DNA from: CAZIRO01 sp964541595
Lineage (GTDB): Bacteria > Acidobacteriota > HRBIN11
Direction of reading: 5' to 3'
Assembly: GCA_964541595.1 (NCBI GenBank)
Contig: CAZIRO010000077.1
Coordinates: 1-12,526 of the forward strand
Length of the DNA: 12,526 nt
In this document: positions 6,034 through 12,526 of the stretch, one piece after another
How positions within the stretch are numbered: the stretch's first letter is position 1
How the letters are laid out: the number at the start of each line of letters is the position of its first letter
Made by a program: the position numbers and the translations under genes
Notes under the pieces: generated by a model
Seen by the model: only the letters and a program-made list of their open reading frames with translations
Databases searched by the model: none
What the model was told of the DNA's origin: nothing

Positions 6034-6861
6034 ATGTCTGTCCAGACGCACAACCGCAGGAAGGTCACCCTGCGCACGATCGCCCGCAAGAAGGCCCGGG
6101 GTGAACCCATCACCATGCTGACGGCGTATGATTATCCCACCGCGCGTATCGTCGATGAAGCCGGGATCGATATCATCCTCGTCGGGGATTCTCTCGGAAT
6201 GGTGGTCCTCGGGTATGACACCACCCTGCCGGTGACCATGGAAGAGATGTTACATCACACCCGTGCGGTCACCCGCGCACGTCCGGCCGCTCTGGTGGTG
6301 GCCGATATGCCGCTCGGCAGCTTTCAGATCGACGATCGCGAGGCCGTCCGTAACGCGTTGCGTTTCATCAAAGAAGCCGGCGCCGACGCGGTCAAGATCG
6401 AGGGGGGACGTGAACGTGTGGCCACGGTGCGACGGATGTGTCAGGCACAGGTTCCGGTCATGGGCCATATCGGTTTAACCCCCCAGTCGTACCTCATGGT
6501 GGGCGGATTCGTGCGACCCGGTAAGTCGGAGGCCGAACGTGAGCGTCTGATCGAGGACGCCCTCGCACTGGAAGATGCGGGGTGTTTTGCGATCGTTCTG
6601 GAATGCGTGCCGGAAGCATGGGCGGCTGACATCACCCGGCGATTGCAGATTCCCACCATCGGTATCGGTTCCGGACCCGCATGCGACGGTCAGGTACTCG
6701 TGTTCCACGATCTGGTCGGCCTGACACCGTTCCCGTCGCCATCGTTCGCCGTGCGTTTGCTCGATGCATACGATCTGATGAAACGCGCGGTGGAAGAATT
6801 CAAACGACGCGTCGAAACGCGTACGCTGTGGGCGCCGTCCTCCACGCACTCCGGCACGTAA
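6034..6861 (+). CDS. panB: 3-methyl-2-oxobutanoate hydroxymethyltransferase
   Basis: A 275-residue cytoplasmic enzyme that transfers a hydroxymethyl group from 5,10-methylene-tetrahydrofolate to alpha-ketoisovalerate, giving ketopantoate, the first committed step to pantothenate. It is a TIM barrel with the expected motifs: TMLTAYDYPTARI (27-39), VGDSLGMVVLG (50-60, metal-binding D52), DMPLGSF (91-97, D91), VKIEGG (K121), MGHIGLTPQS (143-152), LECVP (E190 as catalytic base) and IGIGSGPACDGQVLVFHDLVG. Length is normal for the family. I choose the ATG at 6034 because GGAGG lies five bases upstream; the in-frame ATG at 5992 falls at the predicted transcription start. It is the first gene of a panB-panC-panD cluster, with 26 bases to panC. 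No ketopantoate reductase gene (panE) is present here, so that step must be encoded elsewhere. Confidence 0.97.
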   Translation: MSVQTHNRRKVTLRTIARKKARGEPITMLTAYDYPTARIVDEAGIDIILVGDSLGMVVLGYDTTLPVTMEEMLHHTRAVTRARPAALVVADMPLGSFQIDDREAVRNALRFIKEAGADAVKIEGGRERVATVRRMCQAQVPVMGHIGLTPQSYLMVGGFVRPGKSEAERERLIEDALALEDAGCFAIVLECVPEAWAADITRRLQIPTIGIGSGPACDGQVLVFHDLVGLTPFPSPSFAVRLLDAYDLMKRAVEEFKRRVETRTLWAPSSTHSGT

Positions 6862-6887
6862 CCGGCACGTCAACGGAGGAGCACGCA

Positions 6888-7739
6888 ATGGAAATCGTTC
6901 GCCGCATTGCCCGGATGAAAGAGCTGTGCCGTCAGGCGCGTAGTAACGGTCAGGTCGTGGGGTTTGTTCCCACGATGGGGTACCTCCATGAGGGACATCT
7001 GAGCCTGATCCGCGAGGCCCGGCGCATGTCCGATTTTGCGGTCGTCAGTATTTTCGTCAATCCGAAACAGTTCGGTCCGCACGAGGATTACGATCGGTAT
7101 CCGCGGGATCTGGAACGGGACGTCGATCTCCTGAGTCGTGAACAGATCGATGTGTTGTTTTATCCGTCCGTGGAAGAAATGTACCCGAAAGGGTTCCGGA
7201 CATACGTGGAGGTCGAGGAACTCGGTGAAAAACTGGAAGGTGCATCCCGGCCGGGACACTTTCGTGGCGTATGTACGGTCGTGTGCAAACTGTTGCATAT
7301 CGTCCAGCCGAATTTTGCATTCTTCGGTCAGAAAGATGCGCAACAGTTCGTCATCATTAAACGAATGGTGCAGGACCTGAATATGGACGTGGAACTCATT
7401 CTCATGCCGACGATTCGCGAACCGGATGGGCTGGCGATGAGTTCCCGGAATACGTATCTCTCGCCCGAAGAACGGGCGATTGCACCGCGACTGTATGAAG
7501 CGTTGCAGATCGGTCAACGCATGATCCAGGAGGGCGAACGGGATGCGCATCAGGTGTTGCGGACCATGCAGGAGCACCTTGCGCGTGAACCGCGGATTCG
7601 GGTGGACTATCTGGCGATCGTCGATATGGACAACCTGGATCCCGTGACCACCATCGCGGGAAAAGTCCTCATTGCCGGTGCTGTATATATCGGAAACACG
7701 CGTTTGATTGATAACGTCATTGTGAACGTGAAATCGTGA
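6888..7739 (+). CDS. panC: Pantothenate synthetase (pantoate-beta-alanine ligase)
   Basis: A 283-residue cytoplasmic ligase joining pantoate and beta-alanine via a pantoyl-adenylate. The nucleotidyltransferase fold shows the HIGH-type motif HEGH (34-37) within TMGYLHEGHLSL, then FVNPKQFGPHEDYDRYPR, GHFRGVCTVVCKL (123-135), FFGQKDAQQ (145-153) and the KMSKS-like AMSSRNTYL (183-191). Size matches the family. The ATG at 6888 has GGAGGAG (6875-6881) six bases upstream, so it is preferred over upstream in-frame starts inside panB. It is co-oriented with panB and precedes panD, whose product provides the beta-alanine substrate. A stable hairpin follows the stop codon before panD. Confidence 0.97.
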   Translation: MEIVRRIARMKELCRQARSNGQVVGFVPTMGYLHEGHLSLIREARRMSDFAVVSIFVNPKQFGPHEDYDRYPRDLERDVDLLSREQIDVLFYPSVEEMYPKGFRTYVEVEELGEKLEGASRPGHFRGVCTVVCKLLHIVQPNFAFFGQKDAQQFVIIKRMVQDLNMDVELILMPTIREPDGLAMSSRNTYLSPEERAIAPRLYEALQIGQRMIQEGERDAHQVLRTMQEHLAREPRIRVDYLAIVDMDNLDPVTTIAGKVLIAGAVYIGNTRLIDNVIVNVKS

Positions 7740-7761
7740 ATGATGCGGGATATTCCCGTCC

Positions 7762-7795
7762 GGTCACGGGGGGTGTGCATTCCCCCACTGTGACC
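7762..7795 (+). other. Stable panC-panD intercistronic hairpin
   Basis: GGTCAC (7762-7767) pairs with GTGACC (7790-7795), and inside it a G-run (7768-7773) pairs with CCCCC (7782-7786), leaving a three-base bulge and a loop of about nine. No T-run follows, so full intrinsic termination is unlikely. It lies 28 bases before the panD start and could limit or tune panD expression, protect the panC 3' end, or be a processing site. These roles are inferred. Confidence 0.6.
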
Positions 7796-7823
7796 ATGTC
7801 CAGTTAGACAAGGAGCAGCACGG

Positions 7824-8213
7824 ATGTGGATCAGTGTATTACGTGCCAAACTGCACCATGTGGTGGTAACGGAAACCCGATTGGACTATGTCGGCAGTCT
7901 TTCCGTGGATGCGGCATTTCTTGAGGAAGCCGGGCTGTACCCGTACGAACGGGTGGATATTTATAACGTCCACAACGGTGCCCGGTTTTCCACCTATCTC
8001 ATCCCGGCGCCGACCGGATCACGAATCATCGGGGTGAACGGTGCGGCTGCCCGGTTGGCACAGGTGGGCGACCGGCTGATCGTGGTGGCGTTTGCCTGGG
8101 TGCGTCCCGACGAAGTGGACCTGCGGCATGGCGCCCCGCGTGTATTGATTTTTAACAGTGCAAACGAGATCGTCGAGGTCCGGGGCGATCGGGGATGGCC
8201 GTTTCATCGATAA
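7824..8213 (+). CDS. panD: Aspartate 1-decarboxylase proenzyme
   Basis: A 129-residue pyruvoyl-dependent decarboxylase converting L-aspartate to beta-alanine for pantothenate. The proenzyme cleaves itself at Gly24-Ser25 (in YVGSLSVDA), the serine becoming the pyruvoyl group of the alpha chain. K9, Y22, R54, Y58 (NGARFSTY, 51-58) and the N72-G73-A74-A75 turn (VNGAAARL) all occupy the positions known from the E. coli enzyme, so it should be active. Length is close to the usual 126. It starts at 7824, eight bases after AGGAG, and lies 84 bases after panC with a hairpin between. As an enzyme needing self-processing, it may depend on a maturation factor in some lineages; none is visible here. Confidence 0.97.
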   Translation: MWISVLRAKLHHVVVTETRLDYVGSLSVDAAFLEEAGLYPYERVDIYNVHNGARFSTYLIPAPTGSRIIGVNGAAARLAQVGDRLIVVAFAWVRPDEVDLRHGAPRVLIFNSANEIVEVRGDRGWPFHR

Positions 8214-8326
8214 TCCCGCGTGTATTCTTACGTCGGAGCAGTATTCGAACGGTGCCACCGTGCCATCGAACGCTGACGAAACGGGTCCCCCGTCCGGTCG
8301 GTGTGCTGCACCCCTGCGGTCGTACA
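8214..8326 (+). other. Leader between panD and transporter gene with two small hairpins
   Basis: This 113-base gap holds two short hairpins, ACGGT-gcc-ACCGT (8249-8261) and ACGGG-tcc-CCCGT (8281-8293). Neither has a following T-run. No clear Shine-Dalgarno site precedes the ATG at 8327 and no convincing promoter is seen. The transporter gene could be read from the pan promoter or from an unrecognised one. Part of the gap could be coding if the true start lies upstream, since the frame is open from 8195. Confidence 0.4.
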
Positions 8327-10294
8327 ATGAACGCATATATCTCGCTGGTCTGGATGGTATTGTGCCTCTGGGCCGCTGCAGCTTTTGCCGCCCTGCCGGA
8401 GACCCGTACACCGATCGTCCTGCGAATGGTCGGTCCGGAAGATGTCGGCCGTGCCTGGGCCACGATCATTCGACGGTTCGAGACCACCCATCCGGGGATT
8501 CGTGTCCGGTACATCTCCGGTCCCTGGTCCACCGATGATCGACTGAACATGTACATTCGTGCGTTTGTCACGGGGGCGCCGTTTGAACTCGTATACATGG
8601 ACGTGACCTGGACAGCACGGTTTGCCGCCCGTGGCTGGCTGGTGCCGCTGGACAATCGGTTGCCCCGAACGAAATGGGCACGTTTTCTGCCGGGGGATAT
8701 TGCCGCCGGACAGTATCGGGGCCGTCTCTATCGCGTCCCCGTGCGCAGCGACGTCGGTGTGCTGTACTATCGCACGGACTGGGTCCGTTCGCCGCCGCGC
8801 ACATGGACGGAACTCCTGCGTATCTGCCGTCGCGTGGCACATCCGCCGGAACGGTACTGTCTGGTGTTTCAGGGCATGCAGTACGAGGGACTCGTATGCA
8901 ATTTCATGGAATTCTACTGGAACGGCGGCGGACCTCCGGCACTCGATTTTCAACATCCGGCGGGCTGGCGCGCGCTGCAGATGATGCAACGATTGATCGC
9001 CGAAGAGTGGGTACCCCGCAGTGTCCTCGGGTTCCAGGAACAGCATTCACTGGAATTTTTCATGCGGGGCAAAGCCGTATTCATGCGCAACTGGCCGTAC
9101 GCATGGAATGTGCTGCAGCGTGACGATTCGCCCCTGCGCGGAAAGGTCGGCATTGCCCCGCTACCCACCCGGGACGGATCCCCGGGTGTCGGTACACTCG
9201 GCGGGTGGGGACTGGGGATCGCCCGTTCGATCCCGTCCCGACACATTGAAGCGGCGTGGCAGTTTATTCGGTTTGTCATTCAACCGGACCAGCAGAAAAT
9301 TCTGCACTTCCGCCGGGGTGCCGTACCCGTACTGCGCAGTCTCTATCGGGACCCGGAAGTCCTTGCCCGCAGTCCTCACTATCCGGCGCTCTTCCGCAGT
9401 CTCTTACACGCGCGTCCCCGGCCGGTGCATCCGGATTATCCCTGGATCAGCGATACCTTACAGAAACACGTCAGCGGTGTACTCGCCGGTGTCGAAACCC
9501 CGGAAGAAGCGCGTACCGTACTCCGTCGCTCGATGGCGTACATTCGCCGGGCACGTCGCCTGCCCTGGTGGGTACGCATCATCCGGGACGTGGATCTGCA
9601 CCGCACGGTATGGAACACGCTGAAGTTCACCCTCTGGTCCGTACCGCTGGAAATGTTGCTCGGGCTCCTCATTGCGCTGGCCGTCCACCGTCCGCCGCTG
9701 GGTCGACGCTGGTTGCGTCTGGCTGTCCTGATCCCCTGGGCATTGCCGACGGCCGTGATGGCGATGTCCTGGCAGTGGATGTTCAATCGACCATTCGGTG
9801 TGATCAACGATATGCTCGTGCGTCTGGGGGTGCTGGACCGGCCGATCGACTGGCTGGCTTACCCCAGCGGGGCCATGTTCGCCGCCGTGTTTGCCGATGT
9901 GTGGAAGACGACCCCGTTTGTCGTCATTATTCTCCTTGCGGGGTTGCAGACCATCCCGCGGGAACTCGAACAGAGTCTCGCCGTGGACGGCGGTGGCGCA
10001 TGGGCACGATTGCGGTATCTGGTGCTGCCGTTGCTGTTACCGTTTATCCGTGTGGCGTTGATCTTTCGTTTCATCCATGCGGCGGGGATTTTTGACCTGA
10101 TCTGGGTCCTCACGCATGGGGGACCCGCGGACCGTACACGCACACTGGCCATTTATATCTATGAGGTCGCGTTTCGTTATGACGATATCGGGTATGGCCT
10201 GTTCCTGACTGCGGTGTTTCTCATCGTATTGATCGGTGGTGTCATCGGGATCATTCGTATGACGACGTTGCGGTACGAACACGTCAGCGCGTAA
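8327..10294 (+). CDS. Fused solute-binding protein and MalF/UgpA-type ABC permease
   Basis: A 655-residue single chain. Residues 1-22 are a hydrophobic leader ending AAFAA; about 24-405 is an SBP_bac_1-type sugar-binding domain (IIRRFETTHPGIRVRYI, PVRSDVGVLYYRTDW, GKAVFMRNWPYAW, GTLGGWGLGIAR, AWQFIRFV are characteristic). A short basic linker leads into a permease domain (about 425-655) with five membrane helices near 428-453, 463-487, 512-540, 566-590 and 621-645. The EAA loop is at 543-572, with D554-G555. In ordinary CUT1 systems these are two proteins, and MalF-type permeases have another helix first; here the binding domain occupies that position, and the leader may replace the helix. 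The start is uncertain: no clear ribosome site, and the leader lacks a basic start, so GTG 8303 is possible. The partner permease follows after 78 bases. Substrate unknown, probably a sugar. Confidence 0.85.
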   Translation: MNAYISLVWMVLCLWAAAAFAALPETRTPIVLRMVGPEDVGRAWATIIRRFETTHPGIRVRYISGPWSTDDRLNMYIRAFVTGAPFELVYMDVTWTARFAARGWLVPLDNRLPRTKWARFLPGDIAAGQYRGRLYRVPVRSDVGVLYYRTDWVRSPPRTWTELLRICRRVAHPPERYCLVFQGMQYEGLVCNFMEFYWNGGGPPALDFQHPAGWRALQMMQRLIAEEWVPRSVLGFQEQHSLEFFMRGKAVFMRNWPYAWNVLQRDDSPLRGKVGIAPLPTRDGSPGVGTLGGWGLGIARSIPSRHIEAAWQFIRFVIQPDQQKILHFRRGAVPVLRSLYRDPEVLARSPHYPALFRSLLHARPRPVHPDYPWISDTLQKHVSGVLAGVETPEEARTVLRRSMAYIRRARRLPWWVRIIRDVDLHRTVWNTLKFTLWSVPLEMLLGLLIALAVHRPPLGRRWLRLAVLIPWALPTAVMAMSWQWMFNRPFGVINDMLVRLGVLDRPIDWLAYPSGAMFAAVFADVWKTTPFVVIILLAGLQTIPRELEQSLAVDGGGAWARLRYLVLPLLLPFIRVALIFRFIHAAGIFDLIWVLTHGGPADRTRTLAIYIYEVAFRYDDIGYGLFLTAVFLIVLIGGVIGIIRMTTLRYEHVSA

Positions 10295-10358
10295 AGATAC
10301 ACAGCCGGGGACGCCAGCGTGCGGTGCCCGGTCTCGGGGAAAGGAGAAATCCGGCTGC

Positions 10359-10364
10359 GGAGGT
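10359..10364 (+). promoter_or_regulatory. Ribosome-binding site deciding the MalG-type permease start
   Basis: GGAGGT lies eight bases before an in-frame GTG at 10373. This supports 10373 over the GTG at 10319, which has no such site and would add a polar, Arg-rich 18-residue extension. Confidence 0.7.
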
Positions 10365-10372
10365 GTCGAACA

Positions 10373-11215
10373 GTGCGGGCAATACGGCAACACGCCGTGC
10401 GCGTCGGGTTCGTATTCGGTCTCGTGATCATCGTCGTGTACTGCTGGTTTCCGCTGGTATGGACCGTATTGACTGCGTTGAAACCGGAAACCGAAATATT
10501 CCGGTTGCCGATCACCTATTTACCCCATGTATGGTCTCTGGAAAACTTCCGCGACGTCTTCGCCAAACGCCCGTTTGAACGGTACCTATGGAACAGCGTG
10601 GTGGTGGCGACCGGCAGCACCGGACTGACCGTGGTCCTGGCATCCTGGATCGCATACCGTTTGCGGTTGCGCCCCCTGCAGGCGGCCCTGCGTTTTCAAC
10701 GGTGGTTACTCGTCGTGGCCATTACACCACCCACACTACTCGTCATTCCGCTCTTCCTCATCGTACGTTATCTCGATCTGGTGAACCGCTATCCGGGACT
10801 GATCCTGGCATACGTGCTCCTCAACGTTCCGTTTGCCGTATGGATGCTGCATGCCGGATTTCGCCGGATCCCGATCGAACTCGTGCATGCAGCGCGTATG
10901 GATGGACTGCGTGAGTGGTCGATCCTGGGACGTATCATCTGGCCGTTGAGTCGTCCGGCGATTGCCGTTACGGCCATTCTTGTGTTCATTTTCTGCTGGA
11001 ACGAGTTTCTCATTGCGCTGACGGTATTGCCGTCACCGGAACGGTATACGGTCCCCGTGGGTATTGCGATGTTGAGTGGTGCTTCGGTATATGAGATCCC
11101 GTGGGGCCAGATCAACGGGGCGGTCACGATCACCACGGTCCCGGTCATTCTGTTGATCGCGGCATTTCAGCGATGGATCCTGGAGGGATTGACCGCCGGC
11201 GCGGTTCGGCAGTAG
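10373..11215 (+). CDS. MalG/UgpE-type sugar ABC transporter permease
   Basis: A 280-residue inner-membrane subunit of the binding-protein-dependent transport family. Six membrane helices can be placed near 10-32, 74-97, 108-132, 140-160, 197-219 and 250-270. The EAA loop, which docks on the ATPase, is IPIELVHAARMDGLREWSILGRII (166-189), close to consensus with D177-G178. The usual WSLENFRDVF segment (54-63) and WNEFLIALTVL (209-219) mark it as MalG-like. The GTG start is set by an upstream GGAGGT. It follows the binding-protein/permease fusion and would be the second half of the membrane channel. Sixteen bases beyond its stop the ATPase gene ends on the other strand; no terminator is visible in that gap. 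Confidence 0.93.
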   Translation: MRAIRQHAVRVGFVFGLVIIVVYCWFPLVWTVLTALKPETEIFRLPITYLPHVWSLENFRDVFAKRPFERYLWNSVVVATGSTGLTVVLASWIAYRLRLRPLQAALRFQRWLLVVAITPPTLLVIPLFLIVRYLDLVNRYPGLILAYVLLNVPFAVWMLHAGFRRIPIELVHAARMDGLREWSILGRIIWPLSRPAIAVTAILVFIFCWNEFLIALTVLPSPERYTVPVGIAMLSGASVYEIPWGQINGAVTITTVPVILLIAAFQRWILEGLTAGAVRQ

Positions 11216-11231
11216 TGTGCATTGCTGCAGG

Positions 11232-12326
11232 TCATTGTTCCCGTAAGGGGATTCGTGTACCGGTATCGGGATCAAACAGCAGGATACGGTCCGGGGGAAT
11301 CACGACGTTCACCTGTGTGCCTTCCGGAGGGGCGAGGTCTAAAGGACAGACGGCCCGGATCTGTGTGGCGCCGATACGCAATGTCACGACGGCATGCGTC
11401 CCGAGGGGTTCCACGGTCTGAACAGTACCCCGGCACGTCCGTTCGTCTGTATGGGGGTGTTGCATGCGAATGGCTTCCGGCCGGATACCCACGAGAATCC
11501 GGCCGGACCCGGTCCGGGCAGGTACAACACCGGTACACGTGTAGTCCAGTGAACGAATATATACCCCGTGGTCGCGCACCTCGCCGTCCAGCATGTTGAT
11601 ACGTGGGGTGCCAACGAATTCCGCCACAAACCGGTGGGCCGGATCGTGATAGATCGTTCGGGGATCGGCGATCTGACGGATCACCCCGCCTTCCATCACG
11701 GCGATCTGATCGGAAAGCGATAACGCCTCCGCCTGATCGTGCGTGACATAGATCACCGTAGCGTGAATATCGTGAAACATGCGTTTCATCTCGGTGCGTG
11801 TGGTCTCCCGAATGTGTGCGTCCAAATTGCTCAACGGTTCGTCCAGCAGGAACAGATCCGGTTGCTTGACGAGTGCCCGTGCGAGGGCCACCCGTTGCTG
11901 TTGTCCCCCGGAGAGTTGCCGGGGAAATCGGTCCACCAGATGGTCGATACCGAGCATGGTCGTGACCGTTCGGATACGTTCCCGGATGGTCGATTCGGGT
12001 AGTTTTTGCAGTTTCAGTGCCAGTGCGATGTTGTCCCACACGGTCATGTGCGGGTACAGCGCATAGTTCTGAAACACCATGGCCACATTACGTGCACGGG
12101 GTGGCAAATCGGTCACCCGCCGGCCGGCGATGTACACTTCGCCGGTATCCGGCGTCGTCAGTCCGGCGATGATATGGAGTAATGTCGTTTTTCCGCATCC
12201 GGACGGTCCGAGTATGGTCACGATCACACCCCGGGCCACGGTCAGATCGATACCATTCAGGACCACGGTACGTCCGTGATCGTAAGTTTTTCGGATATTC
12301 CGTAACACCAGTTGCGCATCCATCAT
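11232..12326 (-). CDS. Sugar ABC transporter ATPase, MsmX/UgpC/MalK type
   Basis: A 364-residue cytoplasmic ATPase. Motifs are Walker A GPSGCGKTT (40-48), Q-loop VFQNYALYPHMTV (Q86), signature LSGGQQQR (138-145), Walker B LFLLDEP (158-164), D-loop SNLD and switch histidine H197. The C-terminal third (about 236-364) is the OB/TOBE domain of the CUT1 subfamily, with RINMLDGEV and VGIRPEAI. It should energise the two permeases that end 16 bp away on the opposite strand; MsmX-like ATPases can also serve several transporters, which would fit its separate transcription. The start is one of two adjacent ATGs (12326 or 12323), with no strong ribosome site. It lies 23 bases after the pabC-like gene, suggesting a shared transcript. 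Confidence 0.95.
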   Translation of the reverse strand: MMDAQLVLRNIRKTYDHGRTVVLNGIDLTVARGVIVTILGPSGCGKTTLLHIIAGLTTPDTGEVYIAGRRVTDLPPRARNVAMVFQNYALYPHMTVWDNIALALKLQKLPESTIRERIRTVTTMLGIDHLVDRFPRQLSGGQQQRVALARALVKQPDLFLLDEPLSNLDAHIRETTRTEMKRMFHDIHATVIYVTHDQAEALSLSDQIAVMEGGVIRQIADPRTIYHDPAHRFVAEFVGTPRINMLDGEVRDHGVYIRSLDYTCTGVVPARTGSGRILVGIRPEAIRMQHPHTDERTCRGTVQTVEPLGTHAVVTLRIGATQIRAVCPLDLAPPEGTQVNVVIPPDRILLFDPDTGTRIPLREQ

Positions 12327-12349
12327 GGTTCTGTATCGTGGGTGATGTT

Positions 12350-12526
12350 CTATTGTATATGGGGTTGGATCCGTTCCCAGAGCGCATACACCGGGTCCAG
12401 CGCCAGATGGTCATTGATCGGGTGTACAGCGCGCACCGGCATGATCAGACGCAGCCCGTTCGTGGCACAGACAGCGTCCGCATGGCGGATATCGTGGATC
12501 CGCAGAGGCACGATCCGAACGCGAAT
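12350..12526 (-). CDS. pabC: Class IV aminotransferase, probably aminodeoxychorismate lyase, C-terminal fragment
   Basis: Only the last 58 residues are visible; the gene runs off the right edge. The segment RHADAVCATNGLRLIMPVRAV is the class IV aminotransferase signature near the C-terminus (A-D-E/A-x-x-x-x-N-x-L-x-x-I/V-M-P-V). The tail DPVYALWERIQP resembles the ending of PabC proteins (L-Y-E-x-L-x-x-L-C-E-R). PabC releases pyruvate from aminodeoxychorismate to give p-aminobenzoate for folate. The related enzymes IlvE and D-amino acid transaminase share the signature but differ at the tail. The stop (TAG, 12350-12352) is followed after 23 bases by the ATPase gene. The class IV assignment is solid; the PabC subtype is moderately likely. 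Confidence 0.7.
   Translation of the reverse strand: MRVRIVPLRIHDIRHADAVCATNGLRLIMPVRAVHPINDHLALDPVYALWERIQPHIQ

Noticed and set aside
8323..8328. TACAAT overlapping the fusion gene start as a -10 box.
   Set aside because: There is no acceptable -35 at the proper distance, and transcription would begin after the start codon.
9520..9620. Possibility that the binding-protein/permease fusion is a frameshift or sequencing join of two genes.
   Set aside because: The frame continues without a stop, no ribosome site or plausible new start with helix 1 is seen at the junction, and the permease part begins directly at its second-helix region. A true two-gene arrangement would be expected to keep helix 1.
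11216..11231. Searched for a bidirectional terminator between the convergent permease and ATPase genes.
   Set aside because: The gap is only 16 bases, with a short CTGCAG palindrome and no stem plus T-run on either strand.

Overview
This window is a bacterial chromosomal segment of moderately high G+C. It has dense coding, short intergenic gaps, strong Shine-Dalgarno sites and two near-consensus sigma-70-type promoters. The proteins are Arg-rich. The secreted M16 pair, with a long insertion behind its HxxEH motif, and the CxC-bearing MTA phosphorylase are types I associate with Acidobacteriota-like and other environmental, often thermophilic, bacteria. I cannot name the taxon from sequence alone. 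No phage genes, transposase genes, rRNA, tRNA or CRISPR array are visible.

Left half (1-5597, all minus strand, read right to left): one apparent operon starts at a promoter at 5634-5663. It runs mtnP (MTA phosphorylase, purine/methionine salvage), an exported zinc M16 peptidase (HLFEH present), an exported M16 partner without zinc ligands, an exported Xaa-Pro-aminopeptidase-type M24 enzyme, and accC (biotin carboxylase, cut by the window edge). The three peptidase genes are translationally coupled: the M16 genes have one base between stop and start, and the M16 partner and M24 gene overlap at ATGA. They look like an export-dependent peptide-degrading set.

Centre (5598-6033): this divergent intergenic region carries a mtnP promoter leftward and a panB promoter rightward. 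Between them lies a 273-bp candidate non-autonomous mobile element (5681-5953). Its ends are inverted arrays of a degenerate 7-bp unit (GGTSTCR), 11 units on the left and about 10 on the right. The arrays surround a 126-bp core that can fold into a long imperfect hairpin (5783-5834) plus a second hairpin (5856-5878). The element is bracketed by a direct repeat GGGATTG(G), a possible target-site duplication. This is the most unusual structure in the window.

Right half (6034-11215, plus strand): panB, panC and panD form a compact pantothenate cluster that makes pantoate, beta-alanine and then pantothenate; a stable hairpin sits between panC and panD. Next comes a 655-aa protein in which a sugar-type (CUT1-like) solute-binding domain is fused directly to a MalF/UgpA-type permease lacking its usual first transmembrane helix, followed by a MalG-type permease.

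Far right (11232-12526, minus strand): a MsmX/UgpC-type sugar ABC ATPase faces the permease gene with only 16 bp between them and presumably energises it. It is transcribed behind a partial aminodeoxychorismate-lyase/class IV aminotransferase gene (pabC-like) that runs off the window edge.
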